In this document: one piece after another, positions 35,087 through 43,962 of the stretch | How positions within the stretch are numbered: position 1 is the stretch's first letter | Layout: every line of letters begins with the position of its first letter | Assembly (NCBI GenBank): GCA_026003075.1 | Contig: BPGO01000004.1 | Coordinates: forward strand, 62,001-126,000 | Source of the DNA: Fimbriimonadales bacterium | GTDB lineage: Bacteria > Armatimonadota > Fimbriimonadia > Fimbriimonadales > GBS-DC | Length of the DNA: 64,000 nucleotides | Reading direction: 5' to 3' | The notes under the pieces: model-generated | What the model saw: only the letters and a program-made list of their open reading frames with translations | Database searches by the model: none | What the model was told of the DNA's origin: nothing | Position numbers and translations under genes: made by a program

Positions 35087-36937
35087 TTAGTTTGGGCGCG
35101 CGTTCGAGGGTCCTATCTCGCGCTTTGCCTCTTGGATGAGCTCCAGAACCACCTCCAGCGGTTCTTGCGTATTAAGCACCGCAACGCGCCCGTCGGGAGC
35201 GAGGAGTATATAACGGGGGATTGAATAGACATCGTAGGCATCTACCACCGCCGATCTCCAGCCGCCTGCGCCCGCCCACAGCAACTCGCCAAGAGTATCC
35301 CAACCGCGCTGTTTTAGGAATTCCAGCACGCCCGTTTTGTCGTCGTTGATGCTCACAAGCACCACTTGAATCTGTTCACGTTGTGCCGGGTCGAGCGCAT
35401 CCCAGCTCGCTTTGAGTCGCTCCAGAGCGCGATGACATGGCATGCACCATGTCGCCCAGAAGTCGAGCAGCACATAGCGTCCTCGAAACTCCGAGAGGCG
35501 ACGCGTTTTGCCCGTGCGTAAGTCGATCAGTTCCACATCGGGTGCAAGGTCGCCCACACGCAGTCTCTCGAATATCAGGATTTCCTGTTGCCCGTCGCCG
35601 CGTACCAGTCTAAACTCACCAATAGGCTCATAGGTGTCTTCATCTGCCAGATAGACATTGTATTGGGGTGTTTCGGCAGAGTCTTGAAGTGGTTGAAGCA
35701 GCTCGTAGAGGTTCTGTAGGCGTAGGCGTCCCTGCGCATCCGTTCTGGCACGGGCTACAGGAACCGTCCGAGCGTACTCGGGGATGTACATTTCTACGCG
35801 AAGAGGCACATTTGCAGCGGGTTTGCCATCGCGTCGCATCAGGCGCAGCGTAATTTGCCGTGTGCCCTTGTAGCGATTGGGGTCGAACGGCTCGTAGCGC
35901 ATGCGCACTGTGCGCGTCTCCTGGGGCAGGATTCGGAATGGCTTTGCTCCTTGGTAGAATTCTTCACGCGCGAAGAGATGGAGCGAAGCCTGCCACGCCT
36001 GACTGGGCGCCAGGTTCATTACTGTGAACTCGTGCGTGGGCGAATCGATTGTAAAGATCTGCCCCCAGGCGACGCCCAGCGATGCGTAGTCCGTTCGTCT
36101 AACGATGAGGCGCCGCTCGCTCGCTTTCCAATTGGAGCATTGGCTCAGGTCGATGTGCAGTTTCAAATGTCCGGGGCTGGGGAGGTCGAAGGACACGCGG
36201 CGCGTTGTGAGCGCCTCTTGATCGATGCGCGCCAGATAGCCTTGCAGCCAATCGGGGCGCTGAATGCATAGCACCAGCGGCGCTTGTACATCGAGCGGGA
36301 GCCACACGCGGTAATGAGTCGCGGAGAGACGCTCAATCCCGAAGCCCACGCACAACTTCAGATACCGATATGTTTCCGAACTGTCTTCCCGTAGGTCGAC
36401 TCGTTGAAACAACTCTGCTTGACTGGCGACAGACAGCTCGCCAAGAGGTCTATACAACTGTTCCGTCAGAGGCGTCAGTTCACGCACGGGCGGATTCGTG
36501 CCGAAATCGTCGGGTGGCGCTTGCGCAGGGTAGAGCTTAATCTCCAACGGCTGGGCAGGCGCGAGAGTGACGGTATAGTCTGTTGGTGCGGGATAGCCGA
36601 TGTCTATCGCGCACGCCTGATAGCCTGCTGCGCTCACTAAGATGATTACTCCGCCGCGGCGCTCGCCATACCACACCTCGCGCAGCGCAGGTTCATGAGC
36701 TTGATGCCACTGCGGAACGCATTTCCCGGCGGCGTCGGTCGATTGCCAAAACGGTTCCGTTGCAGGCGCCAAAGCAAGACGACGGTAATCCATCAGCAGG
36801 GCGCCCACTTGAGCGTTCGGTATGGGCTGCCCTTCCGCATCAACGACTCGCAAGTTCAACCGCGCAGGGGGCAGCGCGTCCTGCGCGTACATTCCCCACA
36901 GCAAGCCTCCCCCGAGCAGTACGCAGAGAATTCTCAT
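35087..36937 (-). CDS. Exported carboxypeptidase-regulatory-like/TlpA thioredoxin fusion, copy 1
   Basis: 616 aa. Signal peptide (MRILCVLLGGGLLWGMYA), an Ig/CarboxypepD-reg-like N-terminal domain (RLNLRVVDAEGQPIPNAQVG), a long beta-rich middle, and a C-terminal TlpA/AhpC-TSA thioredoxin fold with the active site WATWCMPC and the cis-Pro at SIPRYILL. The CXXC pair is CMPC. It probably reduces or oxidises disulfides outside the cytoplasm. It overlaps the paralogue upstream by 4 nt (ATGA). SD GGAGG is close to the ATG. A 52-codon extension upstream is not part of it. Confidence 0.85.
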   Translation of the reverse strand: MRILCVLLGGGLLWGMYAQDALPPARLNLRVVDAEGQPIPNAQVGALLMDYRRLALAPATEPFWQSTDAAGKCVPQWHQAHEPALREVWYGERRGGVIILVSAAGYQACAIDIGYPAPTDYTVTLAPAQPLEIKLYPAQAPPDDFGTNPPVRELTPLTEQLYRPLGELSVASQAELFQRVDLREDSSETYRYLKLCVGFGIERLSATHYRVWLPLDVQAPLVLCIQRPDWLQGYLARIDQEALTTRRVSFDLPSPGHLKLHIDLSQCSNWKASERRLIVRRTDYASLGVAWGQIFTIDSPTHEFTVMNLAPSQAWQASLHLFAREEFYQGAKPFRILPQETRTVRMRYEPFDPNRYKGTRQITLRLMRRDGKPAANVPLRVEMYIPEYARTVPVARARTDAQGRLRLQNLYELLQPLQDSAETPQYNVYLADEDTYEPIGEFRLVRGDGQQEILIFERLRVGDLAPDVELIDLRTGKTRRLSEFRGRYVLLDFWATWCMPCHRALERLKASWDALDPAQREQIQVVLVSINDDKTGVLEFLKQRGWDTLGELLWAGAGGWRSAVVDAYDVYSIPRYILLAPDGRVAVLNTQEPLEVVLELIQEAKREIGPSNARPN

Positions 36938-38742
36938 CGTTGACCTCCTCCTTGCAAGTAGCGATTGATTTTTGTGGCGGGGTCTTCGCCTAATGGATGA
37001 CCCGTCCACACCACGCGCCCGTTCGGGTTTATCAGAAATGCTGTAGGGATCGCCTGAATCCCGTAGGCGGTGGCGGCTCGCCCTTCGGCGTCCCAAGCAT
37101 GACGGGCAAAATTCTCCCAGCCGTTCTTTTTGAGGTGGGACATCACGACCTCGCGTGTGTCGTCGATACTCACGGTAAGGATTTCCAGTTTCCCGCGCCA
37201 GCGCGCCCCGTGCTTATCGACGGCTTCTTTGAGGGCTTGCATCGCCCCTTGGCACGGACCGCACCAAGTCGCCCAGAACTCCAGATAGACCCACTTGCCC
37301 CGTAGTGACTGGAGCGTGATGGGCTTCCCCGTCTTCAGATCAGACACCGTGATGTTCGGCGCGGGTTCGTTGACGCTGGGGGGCAGAACGATTTTCAGCT
37401 CGCGTTGCCCATCACCAGCACGCAAGGTAAAATTGGCTCTCTGGGCGTTATCGATATATACCGAGTAGTTCAATTCATCGTGAGCGTCCTGGGGCAGTTC
37501 GTAGAGGTTCGTCAGGCGCACGGTTCCGTTGGCGTCGAGTTTGCCCTGCGCGATTGTTGCGCTTTTACCGCGCCGCCAGAGGTTGAGGACAATTCGGTAA
37601 GGCAATCTCGCGGCGGGTCTGCCTCCTACACGTTGCACCTTCAGCGTGAGCGTGCGCTTGCCCCGGTACTGATTGGGGTCAAACGGCTCAGGACGCAGCA
37701 CCTGCTCGATAGAGCCCCCCTCGGGCACTGTTATTCGGACTTGGACAGTGTCCACCCGCTGCCATTCGCCTTTCGTTAACCAAGCGCTGACCTCCCAATC
37801 GCCGGGCGCGAGGTCGGAAATCACAAGGCGTGGTTGCTGAGGCGAGAGTTGCGGTGTCTCATCAAACATCCAGTTATAATAACTCAGGTTCTGCCCGAGA
37901 TCGGTAGGGGAGAAAGTAATCATGGCTCGATCCGCCTCCTTAGCAGCGGGCGCTTGAAAATCGACCGAGAGAGCGACGCGGGCAGTTTTCGGCAATCGGA
38001 TTTCCATAACGCCCCTTTCCAGTTCCTCAGGGCTAATGCGACGGTGGTAGCCGCGTATCTGCCCCTGCGCGTTAATCATCACATAGGCGTCGCCTTCAAG
38101 GCTGGGCGGCAAGTAGGCGCGGTAGACGCCTTCTGCTGCCCGCTCGATACCGAAACTCAAAAACAGTGGCTGAGCCGCGAACGGTGGTAGGCGCTTGGGA
38201 TTGCCCTGTAGATCGCGTACATCGTAAAGGAGCTCGGGCGATTCATGGGCAATAACGATAGGCGAACCATAGAATTCGGCAATAAAACCTCTTGGCTCGC
38301 GGTTCGGATCAAACGCTCGGTTCGCATCATCCCTGATGCGCAGCTCCAGCGTTCGTGCGGGTTGCAGCACAACCGTCGCCTCACGGGGGAGCGCGCCCTC
38401 GTGCTGCAGCATTACAGGACGATAGCCAGGCGCGTGGATGAGTAAGGTGCATTTCATTCCCAGCTTGCCCTGCACGATTTCGTCGGCGCGCTGGCGATGT
38501 ACGAAATCGCCATCGATCACACACAGCCCGCGCGGACTGACGCGCTGCCATCGAGGCTGTGTCAGCGGGTAAATAGTATCATCACCCTGCAGCACAGCGT
38601 TCCCTTGCACCCACGCCTGGGTTACGGGGCGTCCGTCAGAGTCAACGAGTCGCAAAATAATCAATGGCGCATCGAGAGCCATCTGCCCCCATGCAACACA
38701 AAGCATCGTCACAACTCCCCAAACAATCACTCCAGTACGCAT
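36934..38742 (-). CDS. Exported carboxypeptidase-regulatory-like/TlpA thioredoxin fusion, copy 2
   Basis: 602 aa, same layout as copy 1: signal peptide, Ig-like N-terminal domain (IILRLVDSDGRPVTQAWVQG), Pro/Gly-rich middle, and a C-terminal thioredoxin fold with WATWCGPC (CGPC) and the cis-Pro at AIPTAFLI. The two proteins share the motif EPFDPNxYxGxRxxTL before the thioredoxin domain, so one arose by tandem duplication. Promoter region upstream is shared with the alaS side. Start chosen at the ATG with AGGTGA upstream. Confidence 0.85.
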   Translation of the reverse strand: MRTGVIVWGVVTMLCVAWGQMALDAPLIILRLVDSDGRPVTQAWVQGNAVLQGDDTIYPLTQPRWQRVSPRGLCVIDGDFVHRQRADEIVQGKLGMKCTLLIHAPGYRPVMLQHEGALPREATVVLQPARTLELRIRDDANRAFDPNREPRGFIAEFYGSPIVIAHESPELLYDVRDLQGNPKRLPPFAAQPLFLSFGIERAAEGVYRAYLPPSLEGDAYVMINAQGQIRGYHRRISPEELERGVMEIRLPKTARVALSVDFQAPAAKEADRAMITFSPTDLGQNLSYYNWMFDETPQLSPQQPRLVISDLAPGDWEVSAWLTKGEWQRVDTVQVRITVPEGGSIEQVLRPEPFDPNQYRGKRTLTLKVQRVGGRPAARLPYRIVLNLWRRGKSATIAQGKLDANGTVRLTNLYELPQDAHDELNYSVYIDNAQRANFTLRAGDGQRELKIVLPPSVNEPAPNITVSDLKTGKPITLQSLRGKWVYLEFWATWCGPCQGAMQALKEAVDKHGARWRGKLEILTVSIDDTREVVMSHLKKNGWENFARHAWDAEGRAATAYGIQAIPTAFLINPNGRVVWTGHPLGEDPATKINRYLQGGGQR

Positions 38743-38899
38743 GGTTTTCACCTATTGACTTTTTCGCCCTTGCGGTGGGGGCTCCTGCTTGTTGCTGGGC
38801 AAATAGCGAATTTCTGAAGGATCGGAACCTTGCTGGGTCCGACCTTTTCTACGCCCCGTGCCCCGAAAATCGATTGTGTACATGCTGTGAAACCACGCG

Positions 38900-38907
38900 G
38901 GTATACT
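38900..38907 (+). promoter_or_regulatory. -10 box GGTATACT upstream of alaS
   Basis: GGTATACT is followed by an ATG after one nt (38909), which is too close to be in the mRNA; the next in-frame ATG is 38933. It probably drives the small ORF and alaS. Confidence 0.5.
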
Positions 38908-38932
38908 CATGGCGCGATTATTGCATACAGCG

Positions 38933-39061
38933 ATGGACGACTTGATGCCACTGCCACAGGACTACAAGCCGTTGGCACAGCGCGTACTCTCCAAGGCGGA
39001 GTCGGTGCAGGGACTCCCGCCGAGGCGGCGCGTGCGACCATCTACGAAGGAAGCGGAGTGA
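38933..39061 (+). CDS. Small ORF upstream of alaS
   Basis: 42 codons, MDDLMPLPQDYKPLAQRVL then SKAESVQGLPPRRRVRPSTK and a stop, 5 nt before the alaS start. It is in another frame than alaS, follows a GGTATACT box, and its 3' part contains the alaS ribosome-binding sequence (GGAGTGAGG). It could be a real small cytoplasmic protein or a leader peptide coupling translation of alaS; a tRNA-synthetase leader regulated by alanine is possible but there are no runs of Ala codons. Not seen in families I know. Confidence 0.4.
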   Translation: MDDLMPLPQDYKPLAQRVLSKAESVQGLPPRRRVRPSTKEAE

Positions 39062-39066
39062 GGACT

Positions 39067-41730
39067 ATGCACTGGAATGCGCGTGCGCTACGACAGGCGT
39101 TTTTGAGTTATTTTCAGGAAAAAGGGCATTTGCAGCTGCCCTCCGACAGCCTTGTGCCGAAAGACCCGTCGCTGCTGTTTACCAGCGCGGGGATGGTCCA
39201 GTTCAAGCCCTACTTTCTCGGGGTGGCGCAGCCTCCTGCCACGCGCGTTGTCACCGTCCAAAAATGCCTGCGCACCACCGACATCGACTCCGTGGGCGAC
39301 CTGTCGCACCTGACCTTTTTCGAAATGCTGGGCAACTTCAGTTTCGGCGACTACTTCAAACGTGAGGCAATCCTCTTGGCGTGGGAGTTCCTCACCGAGC
39401 GACTCAAAGTCGACACCGACCGCCTGCAGTTCACCGTGTTCCAAGACGACGACGAGGCGTTCACCGTGTGGCATCGCGAGGTGGGCATCCCCGAGAACCG
39501 CATCTGGCGACTGGGCGAGAAGACGAACTTTTGGCCCGCCAACGCGATTACCGAAGGGCCCAACGGTCCGTGCGGTCCCTGCTCCGAGATTTTCTACGAT
39601 ACGCGCCTCGACACAGGCTGTACGAATCCGAACTGCGGGCCCGCGTGCGACTGCGGACGCTGGCTGGAGATTTGGAACCTTGTGTTTATGCAATACGAGC
39701 GCAGCGAGCAGGACGGCAAACCGATCCTGACGCCCCTGCCCAAAAAGAACATCGATACAGGCATGGGGCTGGAGCGTACCGCTGCGGTGCTGATGGGCTT
39801 CAGCAGCCCGTTTGAGACCGATGTCTTCGCGCCGATTGTGCAGCGCATTGAGAGCCTCGCAGGCGTGCGCTACGGCGCGGGCGAGCCGACCGACACTGCT
39901 ATCCGCCTAATTGCCGACCATATCCGCGCCGCGACCTTCACGATTGCCGACGGCGTCATCCCCCAAAACGAGGGGCGCGGTTATGTGTTGCGCCGTATCA
40001 TTCGCCGTGCGATTCTGCGGGGGCAGCGCGTGTTGGGCTTCGAACAGCCGTTCTTCGCGGACCTCGTGCCAGCCGTCGTCGAAGCGTTAGGCGACCAGTA
40101 CCCCGAAATCGTGCAACGGCAGGACTACATCACCACAACGCTACGCTTCGAGGAGGAACGGTTCCGCCACACGCTCCAAGCAGGGCTGACACGCCTGGAA
40201 GAGCTACTCGCCGACGCCGAGACTCAGCAACAGCGGCGACTGTCTGGCGAGCGTGTGTTTATGCTTTATGACACCTACGGCTTTCCGCTGGAGCTGACTC
40301 AGGAAATCGCCGCCGAACGGGGCGTGGCGGTGGATATGCAGGGCTTTGAGCAGGCATTAGAGGCGCAACGCCAACGCGCTCGCGAGGCAAGTGGCATCTC
40401 GGAGAAACTGTTCGTGCAGACGGGCGCTGCGCTCGCCGAGCTGGCGCAACAGAGTGCTGCCCCCACCCAGTTCATCGGCTACGAGCAACTCGCAGGCGAA
40501 GCGCAGGTGGTGGGCATTATCCGTGAGGGGAACCTGGCACCTGAAGCCCACGCCGGCGAGACCGTCGAGGTTGTGCTGAACCGCACCCCCTTCTACGCCG
40601 AAGCGGGCGGACAAGTGGGCGACACGGGCACTCTGGAGTGGCACGGCGGACGCGCGCAAGTGCTGGATACTCAAAAAGCGAACGACTACTACCTGCACCA
40701 CGCGCGGATTGTGGAGGGGGTACTGCGTCTCGGCGAGCAAGTGCACGCTCAGGTGGACGCCGAGCGACGGCTCGACATCCAGCGCAACCACACGGCGACC
40801 CACCTGCTGCACGCCGCGCTACGGCAGGTGCTGGGGACGCATGTGGTGCAAGCAGGTTCGCTGGTGGCGCCCGACCGACTGCGGTTCGACTTCACCCACC
40901 CGCGCGCCGTCTCACCCGACGAGCTGGAGCGCATCGAAGCGTTGGTGAACGAGAAACTGCTCCAAGAGTTGGAAGTGCGCGTCTACACCGATGTCCCTAT
41001 CGAGGAGGCGCGACAGCGCGGTGCGATGATGCTCTTCGGTGAGAAGTACGGTGAGCGCGTGCGCATGGTGGAGATTCCAGGCTTCTCGCTCGAACTGTGT
41101 GGGGGTACGCACCTGCGCAACACGGTAGAGGCGGGACTGTTCAAAATCGTACATGAAGGCAGTGTGGCTGCAGGTGTACGGCGCATCGAGGCGCTCACAG
41201 GGCGCGCGCTGTATCAGTGGCTGCGCGAGCGCGAGCATGCCGTCCGCGCCGCCGCCGAACGCCTGCAGACCCCCGTGCCCGAACTGCCCCACGCGGTCGA
41301 ACGGCTCCAGCACCAGATAGAACATCTGGAAGGAGAACTGGAACAACTCAAGCAGCGCGTGGCGGCACAAGCCATCGAAAGTATCACTCCCATCGAAGTG
41401 AACGGCGTGCAGGTGGTGGCGCACGCGCTCTCTGGCGTGGACGCCAAGTCGCTCGGTGCGATTGCAGACCGACTGATCCAGCGCGGTGTGGGCGTGGCGG
41501 CGCTCGGCGCCGCGCAGGACGGTAAGGCGATCTTGGTCGTCAAAGTCGCGCCCGAGTGGGTACAGCGTGGCTTACACGCGGGGAACCTGATACGACAGTT
41601 GGCGCAGCAGGTGGGCGGTTCGGGCGGCGGGCGTCCCGACTTCGCGCAAGCCGGCGGCAAGCAGCCCGAAAAACTCGCCGACGCACTCGCGCAAACCCCC
41701 CGCCTCGTGGTGGAGCAGATGCGCACCTAA
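39067..41730 (+). CDS. alaS: Alanyl-tRNA synthetase
   Basis: 887 aa, class II synthetase charging tRNA-Ala in the cytoplasm. Catalytic motifs at the N-terminus (SLLFTSAGMVQFKPYFLG; TFFEMLGNFSFGDYFKREAI), the tRNA-binding helical region, the editing domain with the zinc ligands HTATHLLH and CGGTHLRN, and a C-terminal DHHA1 domain ending in the typical GGSGGGRPDFAQAGG. The ATG was chosen at the start of the MHWNARALRQAFLSYFQEKG alignment; a longer in-frame stretch upstream is not family-like. Complete and active in all parts. Confidence 0.97.
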   Translation: MHWNARALRQAFLSYFQEKGHLQLPSDSLVPKDPSLLFTSAGMVQFKPYFLGVAQPPATRVVTVQKCLRTTDIDSVGDLSHLTFFEMLGNFSFGDYFKREAILLAWEFLTERLKVDTDRLQFTVFQDDDEAFTVWHREVGIPENRIWRLGEKTNFWPANAITEGPNGPCGPCSEIFYDTRLDTGCTNPNCGPACDCGRWLEIWNLVFMQYERSEQDGKPILTPLPKKNIDTGMGLERTAAVLMGFSSPFETDVFAPIVQRIESLAGVRYGAGEPTDTAIRLIADHIRAATFTIADGVIPQNEGRGYVLRRIIRRAILRGQRVLGFEQPFFADLVPAVVEALGDQYPEIVQRQDYITTTLRFEEERFRHTLQAGLTRLEELLADAETQQQRRLSGERVFMLYDTYGFPLELTQEIAAERGVAVDMQGFEQALEAQRQRAREASGISEKLFVQTGAALAELAQQSAAPTQFIGYEQLAGEAQVVGIIREGNLAPEAHAGETVEVVLNRTPFYAEAGGQVGDTGTLEWHGGRAQVLDTQKANDYYLHHARIVEGVLRLGEQVHAQVDAERRLDIQRNHTATHLLHAALRQVLGTHVVQAGSLVAPDRLRFDFTHPRAVSPDELERIEALVNEKLLQELEVRVYTDVPIEEARQRGAMMLFGEKYGERVRMVEIPGFSLELCGGTHLRNTVEAGLFKIVHEGSVAAGVRRIEALTGRALYQWLREREHAVRAAAERLQTPVPELPHAVERLQHQIEHLEGELEQLKQRVAAQAIESITPIEVNGVQVVAHALSGVDAKSLGAIADRLIQRGVGVAALGAAQDGKAILVVKVAPEWVQRGLHAGNLIRQLAQQVGGSGGGRPDFAQAGGKQPEKLADALAQTPRLVVEQMRT

Positions 41731-41796
41731 AAGACCACCAACCAACACATTCGCCCGACTACGCCGATCTTGGGTATTCTCCTTCTGGAGGTGACC

Positions 41797-42174
41797 ATGC
41801 TGAAGGGATTCAGGGAGTTTATCACGCGAGGGAATGTCGTAGACCTTGCGGTGGCAGTGATTATCGGCGGCGCGTTCGGCAAGATAATCAACTCATTGGT
41901 GGAAGATGTGCTGACCCCCATGCTGGGCGCATGGGGAGGTGTCCCCGACTTCTCTCAGTGGGCGCTCGGACCTGTCAAGATAGGCAACTTCATCAACGCG
42001 ATTGTTAACTTTCTCGTAGTCGCAGCGGCGATCTACCTCATAGTGGTCGCTCCGCTCCAAAGAATGCAGCAGCGCCAACAATCTGCCGCTACCCCCGCAC
42101 CACCCCCAGAACCATCGGAAGAAGTAAAACTACTCCGGGAGATTCTGGAGACCTTGAAAACGCGCGGGGCTTAA
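41797..42174 (+). CDS. mscL: Large-conductance mechanosensitive channel
   Basis: 125-aa pentameric membrane channel that opens on osmotic downshock. N-terminal FREFITRGNVVDLAVAVIIG, the first transmembrane helix with GGAFGKIINSLVEDVLTP and the second with INAIVNFLVVAAAIYLIVVAP, then a Pro-rich link and a final helical segment (EPSEEVKLLREILETLK). GGAGGTGACC stands directly before the ATG. It lies 66 nt after alaS, with rpmB following. Confidence 0.97.
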   Translation: MLKGFREFITRGNVVDLAVAVIIGGAFGKIINSLVEDVLTPMLGAWGGVPDFSQWALGPVKIGNFINAIVNFLVVAAAIYLIVVAPLQRMQQRQQSAATPAPPPEPSEEVKLLREILETLKTRGA

Positions 42175-42177
42175 TCG

Positions 42178-42185
42178 GGTACAAT
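42178..42185 (+). promoter_or_regulatory. -10 box GGTACAAT before rpmB
   Basis: GGTACAAT with a ~27-nt leader and GAAGGAGG ahead of the rpmB start; the box overlaps the tail of the mscL gene's downstream sequence. Confidence 0.55.
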
Positions 42186-42217
42186 AAACTTCCGACGACG
42201 AAGGAGGCAATACGATT

Positions 42218-42442
42218 ATGGCACGGGTTTGCGAAATCTGCGGCAAGGGACCGATGTTCGGCAACAGCATCCAGCACAAGCACTCGGGACAGTGGCGATA
42301 CCGCGCTCCCAAAACAAAGCGTCAGTGGTCGCCCAACCTGCAGACCGTGCGCGCCTATGTAAACGGCGGGAAGACCGTCCAGCGGATTCGGGTCTGCACA
42401 CGCTGTTTGAAGGCGGGCAAGGTGCTGCGCGCCGTCGGATGA
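42218..42442 (+). CDS. rpmB: 50S ribosomal protein L28
   Basis: 74-aa ribosomal protein. The N-terminus (ARVCEICGKGPMFGNSIQHK) and C-terminus (RVCTRCLKAGKVLRA) supply two CXXC pairs, the zinc-binding type of L28. A clear AAGGAGG lies 11 nt before the ATG. The stop overlaps the murB ATG (ATGA). Confidence 0.97.
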   Translation: MARVCEICGKGPMFGNSIQHKHSGQWRYRAPKTKRQWSPNLQTVRAYVNGGKTVQRIRVCTRCLKAGKVLRAVG

Positions 42443-43422
42443 ACTGGGACGCTCTTCTGGAACCCCTATCACGGCTCTGCATCGGCACACCGCGCCGTGC
42501 AGAGCCGTTGCGTCGTCATACCACCCTGCGCGTCGGCGGTCCGGCGGCGCTGTTCTATAAAACGCGCGACCTCGAAGAGTTTGCCCGCATTAGCCTCTGG
42601 GCGCACCAAAACGCCGTGCCTGTGTTCGTGATGGGGCACGGGAGCAACATTCTGGTCAGCGACAGAGGTCTCCCCGCGCTGGTGCTCTATAATGCTTGCG
42701 AGCGCATGGAAATCGGCGAGGTAACCTATGCCGAAACGGGCGTCTCCTTCCGCGAGTTGTTCCTGAAAACAGCACAAGCGGGGCTGAGCGGGTTGGAGTT
42801 CGCGGTGGGGATCCCCGGCACACTGGGCGGCGCACTGGTGTCCAATGCGGGCGCCTATCGCAGCAATATCGCCGATTTGCTCATTGAAATTGATCTTGTT
42901 TCCGAAGGCGTCCGCAAGCGAGTACCACCCAGCTGGATGCAGTTCTCCTATCGGGACAGCCTGCTGCGTCGTCCGAACGCGCCGCCGACCAGCCTGCTGG
43001 CGGTGCGCCTGCGCCTCAAACCCGACTGCCGACGCGACATTCTGAGGCGCGCACGCGAATTTCAACGACAACGCATCCTCAAGCAGCCTCCCGAATCGTC
43101 GGCAGGGAGCTTCTTTAAAAATGTGTATGACCACGCTTTGGCAGAGCGGCTGCCGAACCTCCCAACGCCGATGCGGGAGGCAGGCGTCGTGCCCGCAGGC
43201 TATCTCATTGAAGCGTGCGGGCTCAAGGGCTATGCCGTCGGGGGCGCGTGTGTCTCGCGGAAACATGCGAACTTCCTCATCAATCGCGGCTGGGCGACCG
43301 CCAGCGACTTCGACCGGCTCGCTCGCCATATCGAGCGCGTTGTGTACGAAACTTATGGGGTGCAACTGGAGCGTGAGGTGCTGCGTGTTGGGGACTGGGA
43401 AGAGGGCGTGAATGTGCCATAA
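42439..43422 (+). CDS. murB: UDP-N-acetylenolpyruvoylglucosamine reductase
   Basis: 327-aa FAD enzyme that makes UDP-N-acetylmuramic acid for peptidoglycan. FAD-binding domain with RHTTLRVGGPAALFY and NILVSDRGLP, the segment GLEFAVGIPGTLGGAL, and the catalytic tail SAGSFFKNV plus VGGACVSRKHANFLINRG. The Ser in SAGSFFKN is the proton donor. It is coupled to rpmB by an ATGA overlap. A long upstream frame was discarded because MurB similarity begins at the ATG 70 codons in. Confidence 0.95.
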   Translation: MNWDALLEPLSRLCIGTPRRAEPLRRHTTLRVGGPAALFYKTRDLEEFARISLWAHQNAVPVFVMGHGSNILVSDRGLPALVLYNACERMEIGEVTYAETGVSFRELFLKTAQAGLSGLEFAVGIPGTLGGALVSNAGAYRSNIADLLIEIDLVSEGVRKRVPPSWMQFSYRDSLLRRPNAPPTSLLAVRLRLKPDCRRDILRRAREFQRQRILKQPPESSAGSFFKNVYDHALAERLPNLPTPMREAGVVPAGYLIEACGLKGYAVGGACVSRKHANFLINRGWATASDFDRLARHIERVVYETYGVQLEREVLRVGDWEEGVNVP

Positions 43423-43441
43423 TATGCCATAGGTGGCGGCG

Positions 43442-43864
43442 ATGCGCAAATTCGGAAGGAGTCTTCTGGGAATTGGGGCAGTCCTCACCCTAATTACAGG
43501 GTGTCAACGCCCCTCGTACACGGAACAAGATGTGCAAGAAGCGATCGCAGAACGGCAAGGGCAAGCGCAGATGGAGATTGAGCAGGGCGTGCGCGCTGCG
43601 CCGCCTATCGTCGTAGAGAACCCGACTCAAAACAGCGCCCCCCCATCAGGGCAACGCTCATCGCCTGATTCAAACGGTTTTGAGATCCCGGCGCCCAATC
43701 GGTACGATGCGCCGCGCCCGCCGAGCAGTGATATGCCTGTGCAATCGCCGCCGCCCGCCGTGGGCGATGTGAAGTTAGACCCTCAGACAGGGCAATACGG
43801 TATTCAGCCGCCCGGCGCGCCAGAGACCTACACGATCCCCCTGGATCGACCGCAGGGGCAGTAA
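43442..43864 (+). CDS. Proline-rich lipoprotein
   Basis: 140 aa. Signal peptide ending LITGC (lipobox), then a Glu/Gln-rich segment (SYTEQDVQEAIAERQGQ) and a Pro/Gly/Asn-rich disordered tail (PAPNRYDAPRPPSSDMP). Follows murB by 19 nt; start chosen at the ATG, three codons after an in-frame GTG. Function unknown; probably anchored in the inner or outer membrane. Followed by a strong terminator. Confidence 0.75.
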   Translation: MRKFGRSLLGIGAVLTLITGCQRPSYTEQDVQEAIAERQGQAQMEIEQGVRAAPPIVVENPTQNSAPPSGQRSSPDSNGFEIPAPNRYDAPRPPSSDMPVQSPPPAVGDVKLDPQTGQYGIQPPGAPETYTIPLDRPQGQ

Positions 43865-43887
43865 AATTTTCGTACTTCGAAGAAGCA

Positions 43888-43923
43888 ATGCTGCCGAGAG
43901 CAATTTCCCGCTCTCGGCAGCAT
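43888..43923. terminator. Rho-independent terminator
   Basis: A 14-bp perfect stem (ATGCTGCCGAGAGC / GCTCTCGGCAGCAT) with an 8-nt loop between convergent genes; followed by GTCTTTG on the plus strand and by TTGCTTCTTCG on the minus. Confidence 0.8.
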
Positions 43924-43962
43924 GTCTTTGGTAATTACTGTGTCGGTAGAGGTGTTGCAGTC

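Noticed and set aside
38830-39066. N-terminal extension of alaS (79 codons)
   Set aside because: It runs through the promoter box and the small ORF, has no SD at its start, and AlaS similarity begins exactly at the ATG at 39067.
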